Origin: Stentor roeselii
Taxonomy: Eukaryota > Ciliophora > Heterotrichea > Heterotrichida > Stentoridae
Reading direction: 5' to 3'
Assembly: GCA_006503475.1 (NCBI GenBank)
Contig: RSEH01000121.1
Span: forward strand, 1 to 64,000
DNA: 64,000 bases
The position numbers were made by a program, and so were the translations under genes. Positions 29,311 through 38,187 of this stretch are shown here, in pieces. Under the pieces are notes generated by a model. The model was not told where the DNA came from. It saw only the letters and a list, made by a program, of their open reading frames with translations, and ran no database searches. Numbering within the stretch: position 1 is the stretch's first letter; every line of letters starts with the position of its first letter.

Positions 29311-32300
29311 ATGTCCGACATTGACTCTCTTCTAAAGAATATCGAATCACGAATCCGGACTTCAAGCCAAGAAGAGTTATTTGACGAGTTACAATCTTTA
29401 GACAATCAACTCACCTCAGTCGATCACTTATTAAAACGTTCAGATATATACGAAAAGCTTAAATACTTCGAAAAAGCTGAAGATGACTTAACAACTGCCT
29501 TAAGATTCTCCATCCCAACAGGAAAAAAAGAAAAAGTCCTTAAAAATCGTCTGAAACTTCGAGAAACTCATGAAAAATTCTTACTTGCCATTGAAGACGC
29601 CCAGGCGTTACTTGAACTCACAAATGACGATAATTGGCAGATAAAGATCCAGAAGTTAAACAACTCGTTAAAAGAAAAGAACCTTAAAGAAGAAGCTGGA
29701 GAATTTTTAATGATTTTCAAAAGTAACTCTGAAACTAAGCCTGGCTCTGAGTGGCATGTGCTCAGCATGAAATGGTTTGAAAAATGGCAGAATTATGTGC
29801 AAATTTCGCATTTTTATATGGAAGAAGAGATTCCTTTCAGGCTGCATAGTCAAGGGTTGACTCGATGTGACCACCCAGGAATGATTGACAATGCGGATAT
29901 TATTGACTTTGAACAGACTAATATTGTTTTAGAGAATCCAAATGCACCTTATTCGAAAGTCACGTTGAAAAAAGGTATTGCGGAAAATTTGGATTATTTA
30001 CTTGTGCCTAGCCCTGCTTTTGATTATTTGTATAAAATTTATAATTGTTTGAATGATGTCAAACGATATGCTATTGAAATTAATGATACTATGTTTCAGG
30101 TGGAAGTCACTTTAAAGACTTTATCTGTTACTTGCTATTTTAATGCGAACTTGAAAACTGAGATGATGAATATTAGTGCGAAGGAAACTATTTCTTCTTT
30201 GAAAAAAGCGTATTTGGCTTCGAAAAATTATCAAGGGTCGTCGAAAGTTTGGAAAATAAACTTACAGGCAGTATCAATAGAAAAGTTACTAGCCATAATA
30301 AAAACAAACGAAGTAGTCTACCTAGAAGGTTCAAAAGTCCTAAACGACAACCTTCAAATCGACGACGCAGAGATAAGCGAGCAAGACCTTCTCTTCATCG
30401 AGCTTTTACGAAACGACCGTTTTTTATTCACAGAAGACAAAAAAAAAATCAAAGACCGTTGCGGTTTCTGCCAATCAAGTTCACGTCTTCAGTTATCCTG
30501 CAGCCGTTGCAAGTCAATCCGTTACTGCACCCAGGACTGTCTTCAACGTCATTCCTCAGACCACAAGCTATCCTGCAAGCCAAGAACGCGAAGTCTTTTG
30601 CGGTGTTTCTGCAGATCCTCCCTCAACGACCCAAGCGACGAGGAGTCAAAAGTGGTTCCAATTGATTCCGTGATAAAATTCAAAGAAGGCCTTGTAGGCC
30701 TTCAGAACATTGGCAACAGTTGCTTCATGAACGCCGCTTTGCAGTGCCTGTCTCATACAAACGAAATCACTGAAGTCTTCCTCAGCGGGCGCTTCCTCGA
30801 CATGGTCAACAAAACCAACCCGCTGGGAACGAACGGGAAGCTCGTCCAGGCCTACGCCGAGTTGCTTCAAAGCATGTGGAAAAGCAACAACTCTTCACTT
30901 GCGCCGTGGAAGATCAGAAGAACGATCAGCGCTTATGCCCCTCAGTTCGTCGGGTATCAACAACATGATGCACAAGAGCTTCTTGGATTCATGCTTGATA
31001 GGATTCATGAGGACTTGAACCAGGTAAAGAAAAAACCTTATTTTGAAGATAGTGATATTGATGGAGAGACTGACTTTGAAAAAGCTAGAGAAAGCTGGAG
31101 AAGACATAGTTTAAGGAATCAAAGTATTGTAGTTGATTTGATGCATGGACAGTATAAGTCTAGTGTTGTTTGTCCGGAATGTAAAAAGTGTTCGATTACT
31201 TTTGACCCGTTCAACTCGATCACCCTGCCCTTGCCGCAAAGTCAAGAAAAAACTTTGAGTTTTTATTATATTTTTTATGACTGTGAAAAAGTTCCTTTTA
31301 ATATGCTGGTCGAGTATTCACAAGGACAGACCATTGAACATCTTAGGAAAGAAGTGAGTAAGATACTTGGAATCAATGAAAATAACTTCATGTTTGCTAG
31401 TATTTTAAATGATTCTATCAAGGAACTGGTTAAAGACTCGAAAACTATTGAATCACTCAAAAACTTCACAATTTTCGCTTATGAGTTCAGAGATATTGAA
31501 GACTTTGAAACTATTGAATTACTTGTTGGAATTGATAAAGCGAAAAATAATAAAGTCACAAGTTACTCTCGAATTATCAACATCAACAAAAACTCCAACT
31601 TTAAAGAACTTCACTTTGAAATTTTAAAGAAGTTCAGGAAACACTTCCCGAAAATGTCGACAAAACTGAAGATTCAAGAGAATTATGAAGATTTCCTTCA
31701 AAATCCTGCTTATTTTGTTAATTTTGCAGTAAATAAAGAAACTTCCTGCCAGTTTTGCAAAGAAAGAAACTGTAAAGGATGCCCGATTCCTTATTCTAAT
31801 GAAAAAATAAAAAGAGTTTTCAATGGAAATAGGGTGATCATTGAAGCGATTTGGAGAAGTAGTCATCAGAATCAAGGAGCGAATATTTCTGACTTGAATC
31901 GATGCACTGAACATGAAAGTGTCTCTGAAGTCCTACAAAGATCGAAAAAAGTCTCAGTTAAACTTGAAGATTGCTTTGAATTGTTTAGAGTTCCTGAAAA
32001 ACTTGAAAAGGAAAATGCTTGGTTTTGTACTAGTTGTCATAAACATGTTCTCGCTACTAAAAAACTTGAGATTTATAAAGTTCCACCGATATTGATCATT
32101 CATATCAAGAGGTTTAGGGTCAATGGACATTCGAAGGAAAAGTTGTATAATCCTGTGATTTTTCCTGAGACTGGATTGGATATAAGAAGTTGGGTAATAG
32201 GGAATGAAGAGACAAAACTATACGACCTCTACGCAGTTTGCAATCATTTCGGTAACCTAGCAGGAGGTCACTATACAGCAAGTTGTTACAGCACACTAAA

Positions 32301-32400
32301 CAAGAAGTGGTTCGACTTTAAAGACTCCCAAGTAGTTCCAAGTACAGACACAAGCCACTCAGCATCAGCCTACGTTTTATTTTACAGGGCAAGAAAATGA
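29311..32400 (+). CDS. ubiquitin-specific protease with DUSP and MYND domains
   Basis: 1029 residues. USPs cut ubiquitin from proteins. In order: TPR-like helices (about 30-130), a DUSP domain from about 146 (SEWHVLSMKWFEKWQNYV), a MYND zinc finger (about 381-422; CGFCQSS...CSRCKSIRYCTQDC), then the split USP core with Cys box GLQNIGNSCFMNAALQCL (Cys471), two CxxC zinc ribbons, an inserted ubiquitin-like part and His box NHFGNLAGGHYTASC (His987) to AYVLFYRARK. DUSP plus an internal UBL is typical of USP4/11/15; a MYND finger in front is not. It uses TGA as stop, the only such case I found here, right where USP domains normally end, which supports the standard code. Confidence 0.92.
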   Translation: MSDIDSLLKNIESRIRTSSQEELFDELQSLDNQLTSVDHLLKRSDIYEKLKYFEKAEDDLTTALRFSIPTGKKEKVLKNRLKLRETHEKFLLAIEDAQALLELTNDDNWQIKIQKLNNSLKEKNLKEEAGEFLMIFKSNSETKPGSEWHVLSMKWFEKWQNYVQISHFYMEEEIPFRLHSQGLTRCDHPGMIDNADIIDFEQTNIVLENPNAPYSKVTLKKGIAENLDYLLVPSPAFDYLYKIYNCLNDVKRYAIEINDTMFQVEVTLKTLSVTCYFNANLKTEMMNISAKETISSLKKAYLASKNYQGSSKVWKINLQAVSIEKLLAIIKTNEVVYLEGSKVLNDNLQIDDAEISEQDLLFIELLRNDRFLFTEDKKKIKDRCGFCQSSSRLQLSCSRCKSIRYCTQDCLQRHSSDHKLSCKPRTRSLLRCFCRSSLNDPSDEESKVVPIDSVIKFKEGLVGLQNIGNSCFMNAALQCLSHTNEITEVFLSGRFLDMVNKTNPLGTNGKLVQAYAELLQSMWKSNNSSLAPWKIRRTISAYAPQFVGYQQHDAQELLGFMLDRIHEDLNQVKKKPYFEDSDIDGETDFEKARESWRRHSLRNQSIVVDLMHGQYKSSVVCPECKKCSITFDPFNSITLPLPQSQEKTLSFYYIFYDCEKVPFNMLVEYSQGQTIEHLRKEVSKILGINENNFMFASILNDSIKELVKDSKTIESLKNFTIFAYEFRDIEDFETIELLVGIDKAKNNKVTSYSRIININKNSNFKELHFEILKKFRKHFPKMSTKLKIQENYEDFLQNPAYFVNFAVNKETSCQFCKERNCKGCPIPYSNEKIKRVFNGNRVIIEAIWRSSHQNQGANISDLNRCTEHESVSEVLQRSKKVSVKLEDCFELFRVPEKLEKENAWFCTSCHKHVLATKKLEIYKVPPILIIHIKRFRVNGHSKEKLYNPVIFPETGLDIRSWVIGNEETKLYDLYAVCNHFGNLAGGHYTASCYSTLNKKWFDFKDSQVVPSTDTSHSASAYVLFYRARK

Positions 32401-32437
32401 CAAAGATAAACTTAATAATTTCCATAATAAATTCTTT

Positions 32438-33151
32438 CTATCTAGGGTAAGGATGTATGTACTCGTCACTTCCTCCATGTTCCACTAAAAGTTGATCAGA
32501 ATCAAAAAACTCAATCAAATTTCCAGGATTTCTCATAACATGCAACTTTTCACGTGTTCTCTTCGGGATAGTTCCTTTCAACGCATGGTAAAGAATCCAG
32601 TGAAAAACACTCACATGTAAGATAAACAAAGCTCCAAGTCTTTCAGCGTAAAAGTCTTTAAAAACCTCAGCCATTTCTTTAATGAGACTAATGAACTGGG
32701 GGTCTTGATTGTCATCGGTAATCCCTGCCCTATCATAAATCATGCAGATTTGGCCAGTTCCAGCTCTGTCTGACTCTCTGCATGCGCTTTCAGCTAAAAA
32801 AATGCTGTACCTGATGGTTTCTTCAGCTGTGAATTGACTTGGAAAGTGAAACCGTGCCCTGACTATCAGACAGGGTCTTCCTTTTTTATCGTGTCCATGA
32901 AAAAAAGCCTTTCCAGTAAAGATATGTCGGCTCATTTCATCTTCAGTGATTCTTTCAGGCTGATATGATTGTCTCCAGTCCTTCCACCTTTTCCACATCT
33001 CAACAGCAGCTTCAATATCGAACTCCCTAGCAATCAAAATTCTAGTCAACGCTTCATCAGTAATGAAAAAGTCGATATAAGGCCTTTTAACCCTTTCTCT
33101 AAACATCTGCAAAATTTGAGTCTGTTCATTAGTAAGTGCAAATCTTTCCAT
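32438..33151 (-). CDS. CRAL-TRIO (SEC14-type) lipid-binding protein
   Basis: 237 residues. The N-terminal CRAL-TRIO-N helices (ALTRILIAREFDIEAAVEMW, WKDWRQSYQPE) lead into the lipid-binding domain: GHDKKGRPCLIVRARFHFP, CMIYDRAGI, then GALFILHVSVFHWILYHAL and the closing FDSDQLLVEHGGSDEY. Proteins of this family carry phosphoinositides, tocopherol or retinoids between membranes; the ligand cannot be told here. No signal peptide, so cytosolic. Start in GGATAAATGG. 29 nt separate it from the upstream UBTD-like gene on the same strand. Confidence 0.9.
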   Translation of the reverse strand: MERFALTNEQTQILQMFRERVKRPYIDFFITDEALTRILIAREFDIEAAVEMWKRWKDWRQSYQPERITEDEMSRHIFTGKAFFHGHDKKGRPCLIVRARFHFPSQFTAEETIRYSIFLAESACRESDRAGTGQICMIYDRAGITDDNQDPQFISLIKEMAEVFKDFYAERLGALFILHVSVFHWILYHALKGTIPKRTREKLHVMRNPGNLIEFFDSDQLLVEHGGSDEYIHPYPR

Positions 33152-33180
33152 TTATCCTTACTTCTTACCAGTTATTAAAA

Positions 33181-33834
33181 TTATCCTTCAACGTTTTTCT
33201 TATACACCTGGACGACCATGCCGCTTTCAATCCCATAGCTCATAATATTTTTTCCTTCAGTCATTTCTTTCCCTCCAAAGAAAAGTCTCACATCAGAAAT
33301 TTCTTTATGATTAGCCAAATACAAACGTTTCAATTCTTTCACCAGTTCAAAGTTGTTCAGTTGAAACTCCTCTTCTTGAGCAGTGAAAACAGTCCTGAGC
33401 TTTAAGTTAATAGGTCCTTCTTTAAGCACTTTTTTTACAACCACTTGTCCACTCGGGTCTCGAAACTTTACCGGATCAGCTAAAATAAAAGGAGGCAACT
33501 CGTATCGATGCCCGCGGGGCGATGTGCACACGGCCATGGTTCCATTTTCTAAAACAAAGCCTTCCATTTCAAGGATCACCTTCGCTGATTCTGCGTCAGC
33601 TTCACATGCTTGCTTTAGTAGAAGCACTGAACTGTTGCTATGCCCGCGGAAGTGCTGCCAAAACTCCTGACGTCGCTGATTTAGCATTGTTGGAGTCATC
33701 GTTGCTTCCCAGGCCTTTGTTGTTTTAACACCTTCTCCTGCTGTTCGTCCCTCGAGTTCAGTGTAGTCTTTTGCGATGATGAAGCGTGTGTGACTTGATT
33801 CGACGTTCGTGCTGGATGAATTGCCACAGCCCAT
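33181..33834 (-). CDS. UBTD1/2-like ubiquitin-domain protein, N-myristoylated
   Basis: 217 residues. Starts MGCGNSSST, a myristoylation (Gly2) and palmitoylation (Cys3) signal. Residues 40-125 match the UBTD/DC-UbP N-terminal domain: LNQRRQEFWQHFRGHSNSSV, ADAESAKVILEMEGFVLENG, GHRYELPPFILADPVKF. Residues 135-215 form a ubiquitin-like fold (KLRTVFTAQEEEFQLNNFEL, VRLFFGGKEMTEGKNIMSYG) without the C-terminal Gly-Gly, so it is not conjugated. In animals UBTD proteins work with E2 enzymes in ubiquitin transfer. Divergent from the Rdx gene, 31 nt between starts. Confidence 0.85.
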   Translation of the reverse strand: MGCGNSSSTNVESSHTRFIIAKDYTELEGRTAGEGVKTTKAWEATMTPTMLNQRRQEFWQHFRGHSNSSVLLLKQACEADAESAKVILEMEGFVLENGTMAVCTSPRGHRYELPPFILADPVKFRDPSGQVVVKKVLKEGPINLKLRTVFTAQEEEFQLNNFELVKELKRLYLANHKEISDVRLFFGGKEMTEGKNIMSYGIESGMVVQVYKKNVEG

Positions 33835-33865
33835 TTATTAACTGGATTTAAAGGAGTTGTTATAA

Positions 33866-34333
33866 ATGGACTTGTTCTTAGTAGTTATCGAGCATTGGTA
33901 ATTTTTATTCAGTAAAAAATGCCCTGATCACGCCTGGTGCACAAATCATGACGAGACTAAATATTTAAACTATCATGAAAAAGTCACCCTTTGCATTACC
34001 TCGACGTGTCCTGAAGTCCATCTGGAAACAAACAATTCTTTGATTTTACAGAAAGTTTCTTCTTGCATGTCTCAGAATAACTTGATTAAAAAGATGAATT
34101 TTCCGAGATTAGGGTCTTTTGAAGTGCTCTTTAGAAATAAAGTCGTTTTTTCTAAACTTTCAACGGGTAGATGGCCGAATCCTATGAAAATCGCTGAAGA
34201 TATTCGGAATGTCATTGATGGAATCGTGGTGCATAAAAATGTGAATGAAAATAACTCTCCTGGAAGACCGAGTACTGGGTTAAGGAAGTCTCAGTCGGCG
34301 TATGCGATAAGGAGGAACAAGGTCCTAATTTAA
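33866..34333 (+). CDS. Rdx-family (SelW/SelH-like) redox protein with 32-nt first exon
   Basis: 150 residues, assembled from exon 1 (33866-33897) and exon 2 (33913-34333). Exon 1 starts in TATAAATGG and, joined to exon 2, gives MDLFLVVIEHCKKCPDHAWC: the beta strand plus CxxC redox motif of the Rdx (selenoprotein W/H/T) group. The fold closes with FPRLGSFEVLFRNKVVFSKL and STGRWPNPMKIAEDI, the family's G-x-F-E and S-K-x-x-x-G signatures. Both motif residues are Cys; no selenocysteine is needed. The first Cys codon (TG|T) is split by the intron. The tail (about 115-150) is basic. Its stop lies 9 nt from that of TTLL9. Confidence 0.82.
33898..33912 (+). other. 15-nt intron
   Basis: GTAATTTTTATTCAG in the Rdx-family gene, phase 2, A at position 10. 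It splits the codon of the first redox Cys. If retained, the reading frame meets TAA at once (TGG TAA). Confidence 0.88.
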
Positions 34334-34342
34334 CTATTTTTA

Positions 34343-35626
34343 CTATTGCGGTTTTGACTTGGCATCTGTTGTTGAGCTCAGTCTTTGCCCTGCCAGTTTT
34401 GCGAGTTTTTTCAAATTTGTATTTCTTTGGTTGTAGCATCCGAGGTATGTCGAGTAAATTGAATTCGGGGGCATCACGGTTTGGTTTCCTTTATATATTA
34501 TATCAAATCCTCCTATTTGTTCTTCGTTTCCTTGAAGTACTTTTTCCATGTCGATTATAGAGAATACGTCGTCGAGTAAGTTGCACTTCAGCTCAAAGTC
34601 CACCTGGGTGTTAGCCGTCATACTTGGAGCTGCATTGACTTCTAGCAGCCAAGGTTTTAAATTTGCATCAATCAGCACATCATAACCGTAAAGCTCGAAA
34701 CAATGTTTATCATTAATCATAGACTTCTGAACAGCAAGTAAGCTTCTAATAAAAATCGAGTGAATCTTGCTAAAACATTCAAGGACCTTTTCTTGCCCAT
34801 ATTTTGAAATAAGGTAAAGTTTTAATTGTCTCAAGTCCCACTTGCCTCCAGTGTTCGCATCATACTGAGTGCTAGTTTTTTGAACAGCGACATTAGTGAG
34901 ATGAATATAATTATTTGAGATATCTTCAGGGTTATGAGAATATCGATGATGAGTGAATCTTGCGAAGCCAGTTCGATACAAATAAGCTGTCAAAGGTGAG
35001 TAGTTAGTGACTAGAACATAAAGCCTTAAATCAAACTTCTTTCCTCCTACAAGAAGAGGGTTGATGATGTATCTTTGCACAATATAAGGCTCAGCTTGTG
35101 GATTATCAGGCTTCCAGCGAAAGTCACTTTTCCATTGAGAGACCTGCTGAAGCCTTGTGAATAAAAAGATGCCTTTTCCTTGTGACTTTCCAATCGGTTT
35201 CATGATCCAGACAGTATTTTGGTTCTTTTTAAACTCCTCAACAAACAAAGAATACTCTCCAGGCATGTTATAAGTCAATGGAAAAAAGTCCACATCTTGT
35301 GACTCGTCAATTTTTCCTTCTTTTTCCAGGTTTTTTTTGTATCTTTTCATGTTTTTAATCATCAAGTCTTTTCGACAGAGTTCAGCGTAGTTCCGGAAAT
35401 GGTTTATTCGCTGATGAGGCTGGAGATGAACATGATCGAAAACCTCGTGAATCCATTCTTTCTCAGACCACATAATGTCCCACTCCATGTCTCCTTCACT
35501 TTCCTTCCACCCTCGTCGCTTCAAAGCTTCATAAATGCAATTTTTGAAGTTGGTTTTGAATCGAATGTTAGAAGGGTGAACCGGGTAGTTTTCCTTTTTG
35601 ACGTACTTTCGAAATAAGTCAGACAT
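34343..35626 (-). CDS. TTLL9: TTLL9-type tubulin polyglutamylase
   Basis: 427 residues. TTLL enzymes add glutamates to tubulin tails, here probably in cilia. The ATP-grasp core is complete: WIMKPIGKSQGKGIFLF (ATP-binding Lys), PYIVQRYIINPLLVGGKKFD, LRLYVLVTNYSPLTAYLYRT, YIHLTNVAVQK, CFELYGYDVLIDANLKPWLL and EVNAAPSM (metal-binding Glu and Asn). The N-terminal GWKESEGDMEWDIMWSEKEW, HQRINHFRNYAELCRKDLM and DFFPLTYNMPGEYSLFVEEF match TTLL9 closely. Length is normal for TTLL9 (about 440). Start in ATTAAATG. The AGBL2/3 gene at 62553 encodes an enzyme of the opposite reaction. Confidence 0.93.
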   Translation of the reverse strand: MSDLFRKYVKKENYPVHPSNIRFKTNFKNCIYEALKRRGWKESEGDMEWDIMWSEKEWIHEVFDHVHLQPHQRINHFRNYAELCRKDLMIKNMKRYKKNLEKEGKIDESQDVDFFPLTYNMPGEYSLFVEEFKKNQNTVWIMKPIGKSQGKGIFLFTRLQQVSQWKSDFRWKPDNPQAEPYIVQRYIINPLLVGGKKFDLRLYVLVTNYSPLTAYLYRTGFARFTHHRYSHNPEDISNNYIHLTNVAVQKTSTQYDANTGGKWDLRQLKLYLISKYGQEKVLECFSKIHSIFIRSLLAVQKSMINDKHCFELYGYDVLIDANLKPWLLEVNAAPSMTANTQVDFELKCNLLDDVFSIIDMEKVLQGNEEQIGGFDIIYKGNQTVMPPNSIYSTYLGCYNQRNTNLKKLAKLAGQRLSSTTDAKSKPQ

Positions 35627-35715
35627 TTAATATTGAAGAATAATCAGAGTTAATGACGGTAAATCTTAAAAAATCATTAATAAGGCTGATATTTCAAGAT
35701 TTCTTGAATTTCTAT

Positions 35716-37869
35716 CTAAGTCACTTTTGTCAATTTTATTAAATCATTTCGGCTTGCTTTGGAAATGAACTTTTTTTTATTGTCTTCGTTGAAGAGGGTG
35801 TAAGGACTTTGCTTGAATTTGTCGGAAATCTTTGGAAGCTCGATGACTTTAGAAGAGTCACTTTCGATGTTTTTGCCGAATGGTCCGAAGTTTCTTCTGG
35901 GAATGTTTGACTTGCCTTTTGGAATCGGCTTGGTTCTTGCCTGGCTGAAATCTGTGGCTGAGGATGTTGAGGAACTGTCGTCGTTTTGTCTTCCTTTGTA
36001 TTTTGGAATTTTACTGTCTCGACTTACTGCGTGGCTTATTGGCTGGTGCTTTGGAGAGATTGGAGGTAAACTTGAATCGCTTTTAAGGTGCTTGTTTTTT
36101 AAGTACTTCTCGCCTTGTAGTCTGTAGCTGAATGGCTTTGATTTGTTTGACTTGTCATCTGGGAAGTTTCGTGTGTACATCTGGTCTCTTCCTTCGGAAT
36201 TAGCAGGTGACTTCATATCTTGAATTTCAAGCAAATTAATTCTTTCTTTAAGTTTATCTTCTAAAATCGAAATATACAAATCCTTATACTTGAGTTTATT
36301 CTGTTCATGAATTTTCTGTTTCTCTTTCTCAATCTCAAAAAGCCTGATAACATGTTTCTGTAGTGAAAGTCTTAAACTAGCAATCTGTTCCTCAGGTAAA
36401 TCAATCCACTTCAAATCAAATTCCTTCCTCTTCCTCTCCAGAATATTAATTTCCTCCGATTTTTCCTTAAACTTTTCCTCTTTTTCCACAAGTTTACTCC
36501 TAATTCCCTCTAAAGTAGCAGACAAAGACCCAACAATAGCATTATTATCTCCAGATCTGTATCGATGACTAGCTAAATTATTTTCCTGGACAAGAATCTG
36601 TTCATTAAGTTCATCGATTTCATCTTGAATTTTAAAAAAGTTAATTTTCACTTTCGACTCTTTATTAAAATGTTCTTCTAAGTCTTTAAAAAAGTATTCC
36701 GAGTTATCATCAGCGGGGTTAGAAGCTCTTCGATTAGGAATTTTTATTTTTCTTAATTGTTTGATTTCATTTCGGAGTTCGTCAATCATTTCTTTGTACT
36801 TCGAGACGTGATACTCGACGTTTATCATGTTTTTTTCTACTCGAGTTTTGATGTTTTTGGCTCTGTTGGCATATTCCAGGGTGTTGTGAGTGTCTTCGTA
36901 GTATTGGTGAAAAGGAGATATGCAGGCTATCATCACTGTTCGGCATCTTCCTCCAAGAGAATCTTTTAAAAGTCGAGTCAGTTTTGAGTCTCGATATGGA
37001 ATAAAAACTTTTACTCCCTTGCTGTTTGCTTCGTATAATGCGTTGATGCAGTTTCCTAGCGCTAGAAGGGATCTATTGATATTTGCTCCTTCGATTAGTC
37101 GAATACCTCGATTTTTAGTATTTGCTGCACGCTCAGAACCGGCTAAGTCAATAAGACTGAGCTTTCCAGAATACACTTCACCCATGACCCCAGCAGTCTT
37201 ATCAGTATACTCAACAATAATCTGCAGCACAGCATGAGATCGACTAGAAGTAAGATTAGCTTCAGTAGGTTCGCAAGTCCTTCTCTTATTCCCAAGCCTC
37301 AAACACTCAATAACCTCTTCAGGTCTCGAGGCATTTAATTCAGACAAGTCCGAAACCATGACTCCTTTCTGAGGGTCTTCTCTGACATCTAAAAAAGTAG
37401 TAGAAGGGTTAAGTAAGTCCCTGACGATTTCATTATAAATCTCCAAATAAGACACACGAACAGTGTACTGTCGTTCTCCAGCAAATGTTTCAATTCTGCC
37501 GAAAAGTTCTAAAAACGAGTTAAGCATGATTCCAATATTATCATTTTCACCCATCATCGTGTAAGTCTTCCCTGCACCTGTCGGGCCATAAGCGAAGACA
37601 GTCGCGTTGTAGCCGTTGAGCACCCCGTCAAGCAAGTCGACTGTTGTTTTTGCGAAGATCTCGTCTTGCTGAACTGTTTCTTGAAATACAAAGTCAAATG
37701 CGTATCGCTTTTCTTTTGTTCGCTTGTTCGCTGTCGCGTAGGGATCGATTATTATTATCAGGTTTGTGTCTAGGATGTGAACTGTTTTCGTGTCGTTTTG
37801 CTCTTTTTCTTTTTTGCTTAATGGTCTGCAACGAATCGCGACTAAGATGTTGGTCTGATCTTGGGACAT
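35716..37869 (-). CDS. kinesin-8, KIF19 type
   Basis: 717 residues. Motor domain at about 7-345: P-loop GPTGAGKT (95-102), switch I TSSRSHAVLQI, switch II LIDLAGSERA, then GANINRSLLALGNCINALYE and YRDSKLTRLLKDSLGG. The neck (NRAKNIKTRVEKNMINVEYH) matches KIF19, a plus-end kinesin that trims ciliary microtubules and so limits cilium length. Coiled coil at about 360-560 and a Ser/Lys/Pro-rich basic tail follow. KIF19 in animals is longer (about 1000). Start in AATAAAATG. Confidence 0.92.
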   Translation of the reverse strand: MSQDQTNILVAIRCRPLSKKEKEQNDTKTVHILDTNLIIIIDPYATANKRTKEKRYAFDFVFQETVQQDEIFAKTTVDLLDGVLNGYNATVFAYGPTGAGKTYTMMGENDNIGIMLNSFLELFGRIETFAGERQYTVRVSYLEIYNEIVRDLLNPSTTFLDVREDPQKGVMVSDLSELNASRPEEVIECLRLGNKRRTCEPTEANLTSSRSHAVLQIIVEYTDKTAGVMGEVYSGKLSLIDLAGSERAANTKNRGIRLIEGANINRSLLALGNCINALYEANSKGVKVFIPYRDSKLTRLLKDSLGGRCRTVMIACISPFHQYYEDTHNTLEYANRAKNIKTRVEKNMINVEYHVSKYKEMIDELRNEIKQLRKIKIPNRRASNPADDNSEYFFKDLEEHFNKESKVKINFFKIQDEIDELNEQILVQENNLASHRYRSGDNNAIVGSLSATLEGIRSKLVEKEEKFKEKSEEINILERKRKEFDLKWIDLPEEQIASLRLSLQKHVIRLFEIEKEKQKIHEQNKLKYKDLYISILEDKLKERINLLEIQDMKSPANSEGRDQMYTRNFPDDKSNKSKPFSYRLQGEKYLKNKHLKSDSSLPPISPKHQPISHAVSRDSKIPKYKGRQNDDSSSTSSATDFSQARTKPIPKGKSNIPRRNFGPFGKNIESDSSKVIELPKISDKFKQSPYTLFNEDNKKKFISKASRNDLIKLTKVT

Positions 37870-38187
37870 TTTATTAAAATGAATGACGGGAGGTTCTTTG
37901 GATGGTTTGTTTGTTATTTGAGGAGATGATGATTAAAGGATTTAAATTCTTGGATTTTGTAAATGGGATGTCTTGAGGAGAAGATAGAAATAAGGGAAAT
38001 TTATAGAATTTTTGAGGATTTTCTTAGAATTTTAAAGTTTTTATTTGGGTTTGAGCTTTTCATTAAAATCTGAGAATTTAGGTTTTCATCTTTTAATAAG
38101 GAATTATTTCCAAGTTATAAAATAAACACAAACGATCCTTTAATATCAAATCCTGCTTTTGCCTCGAAGCCTTTAATTGACACATAC
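37870..38187. other. noncoding gap between divergent genes
   Basis: 318 nt between the kinesin start and an unknown gene on the other strand. On the + strand about 37880-38090 is G/T-rich and the remainder A/C-rich. No RNA gene, repeat or conserved frame seen. Probably the shared promoter region of the two genes. Confidence 0.6.

Noticed and set aside
33919-33930. ATG CCC TGA near the Rdx gene as a selenocysteine start
   Set aside because: Frame gives no family motif; the spliced frame gives a proper CxxC with two Cys.
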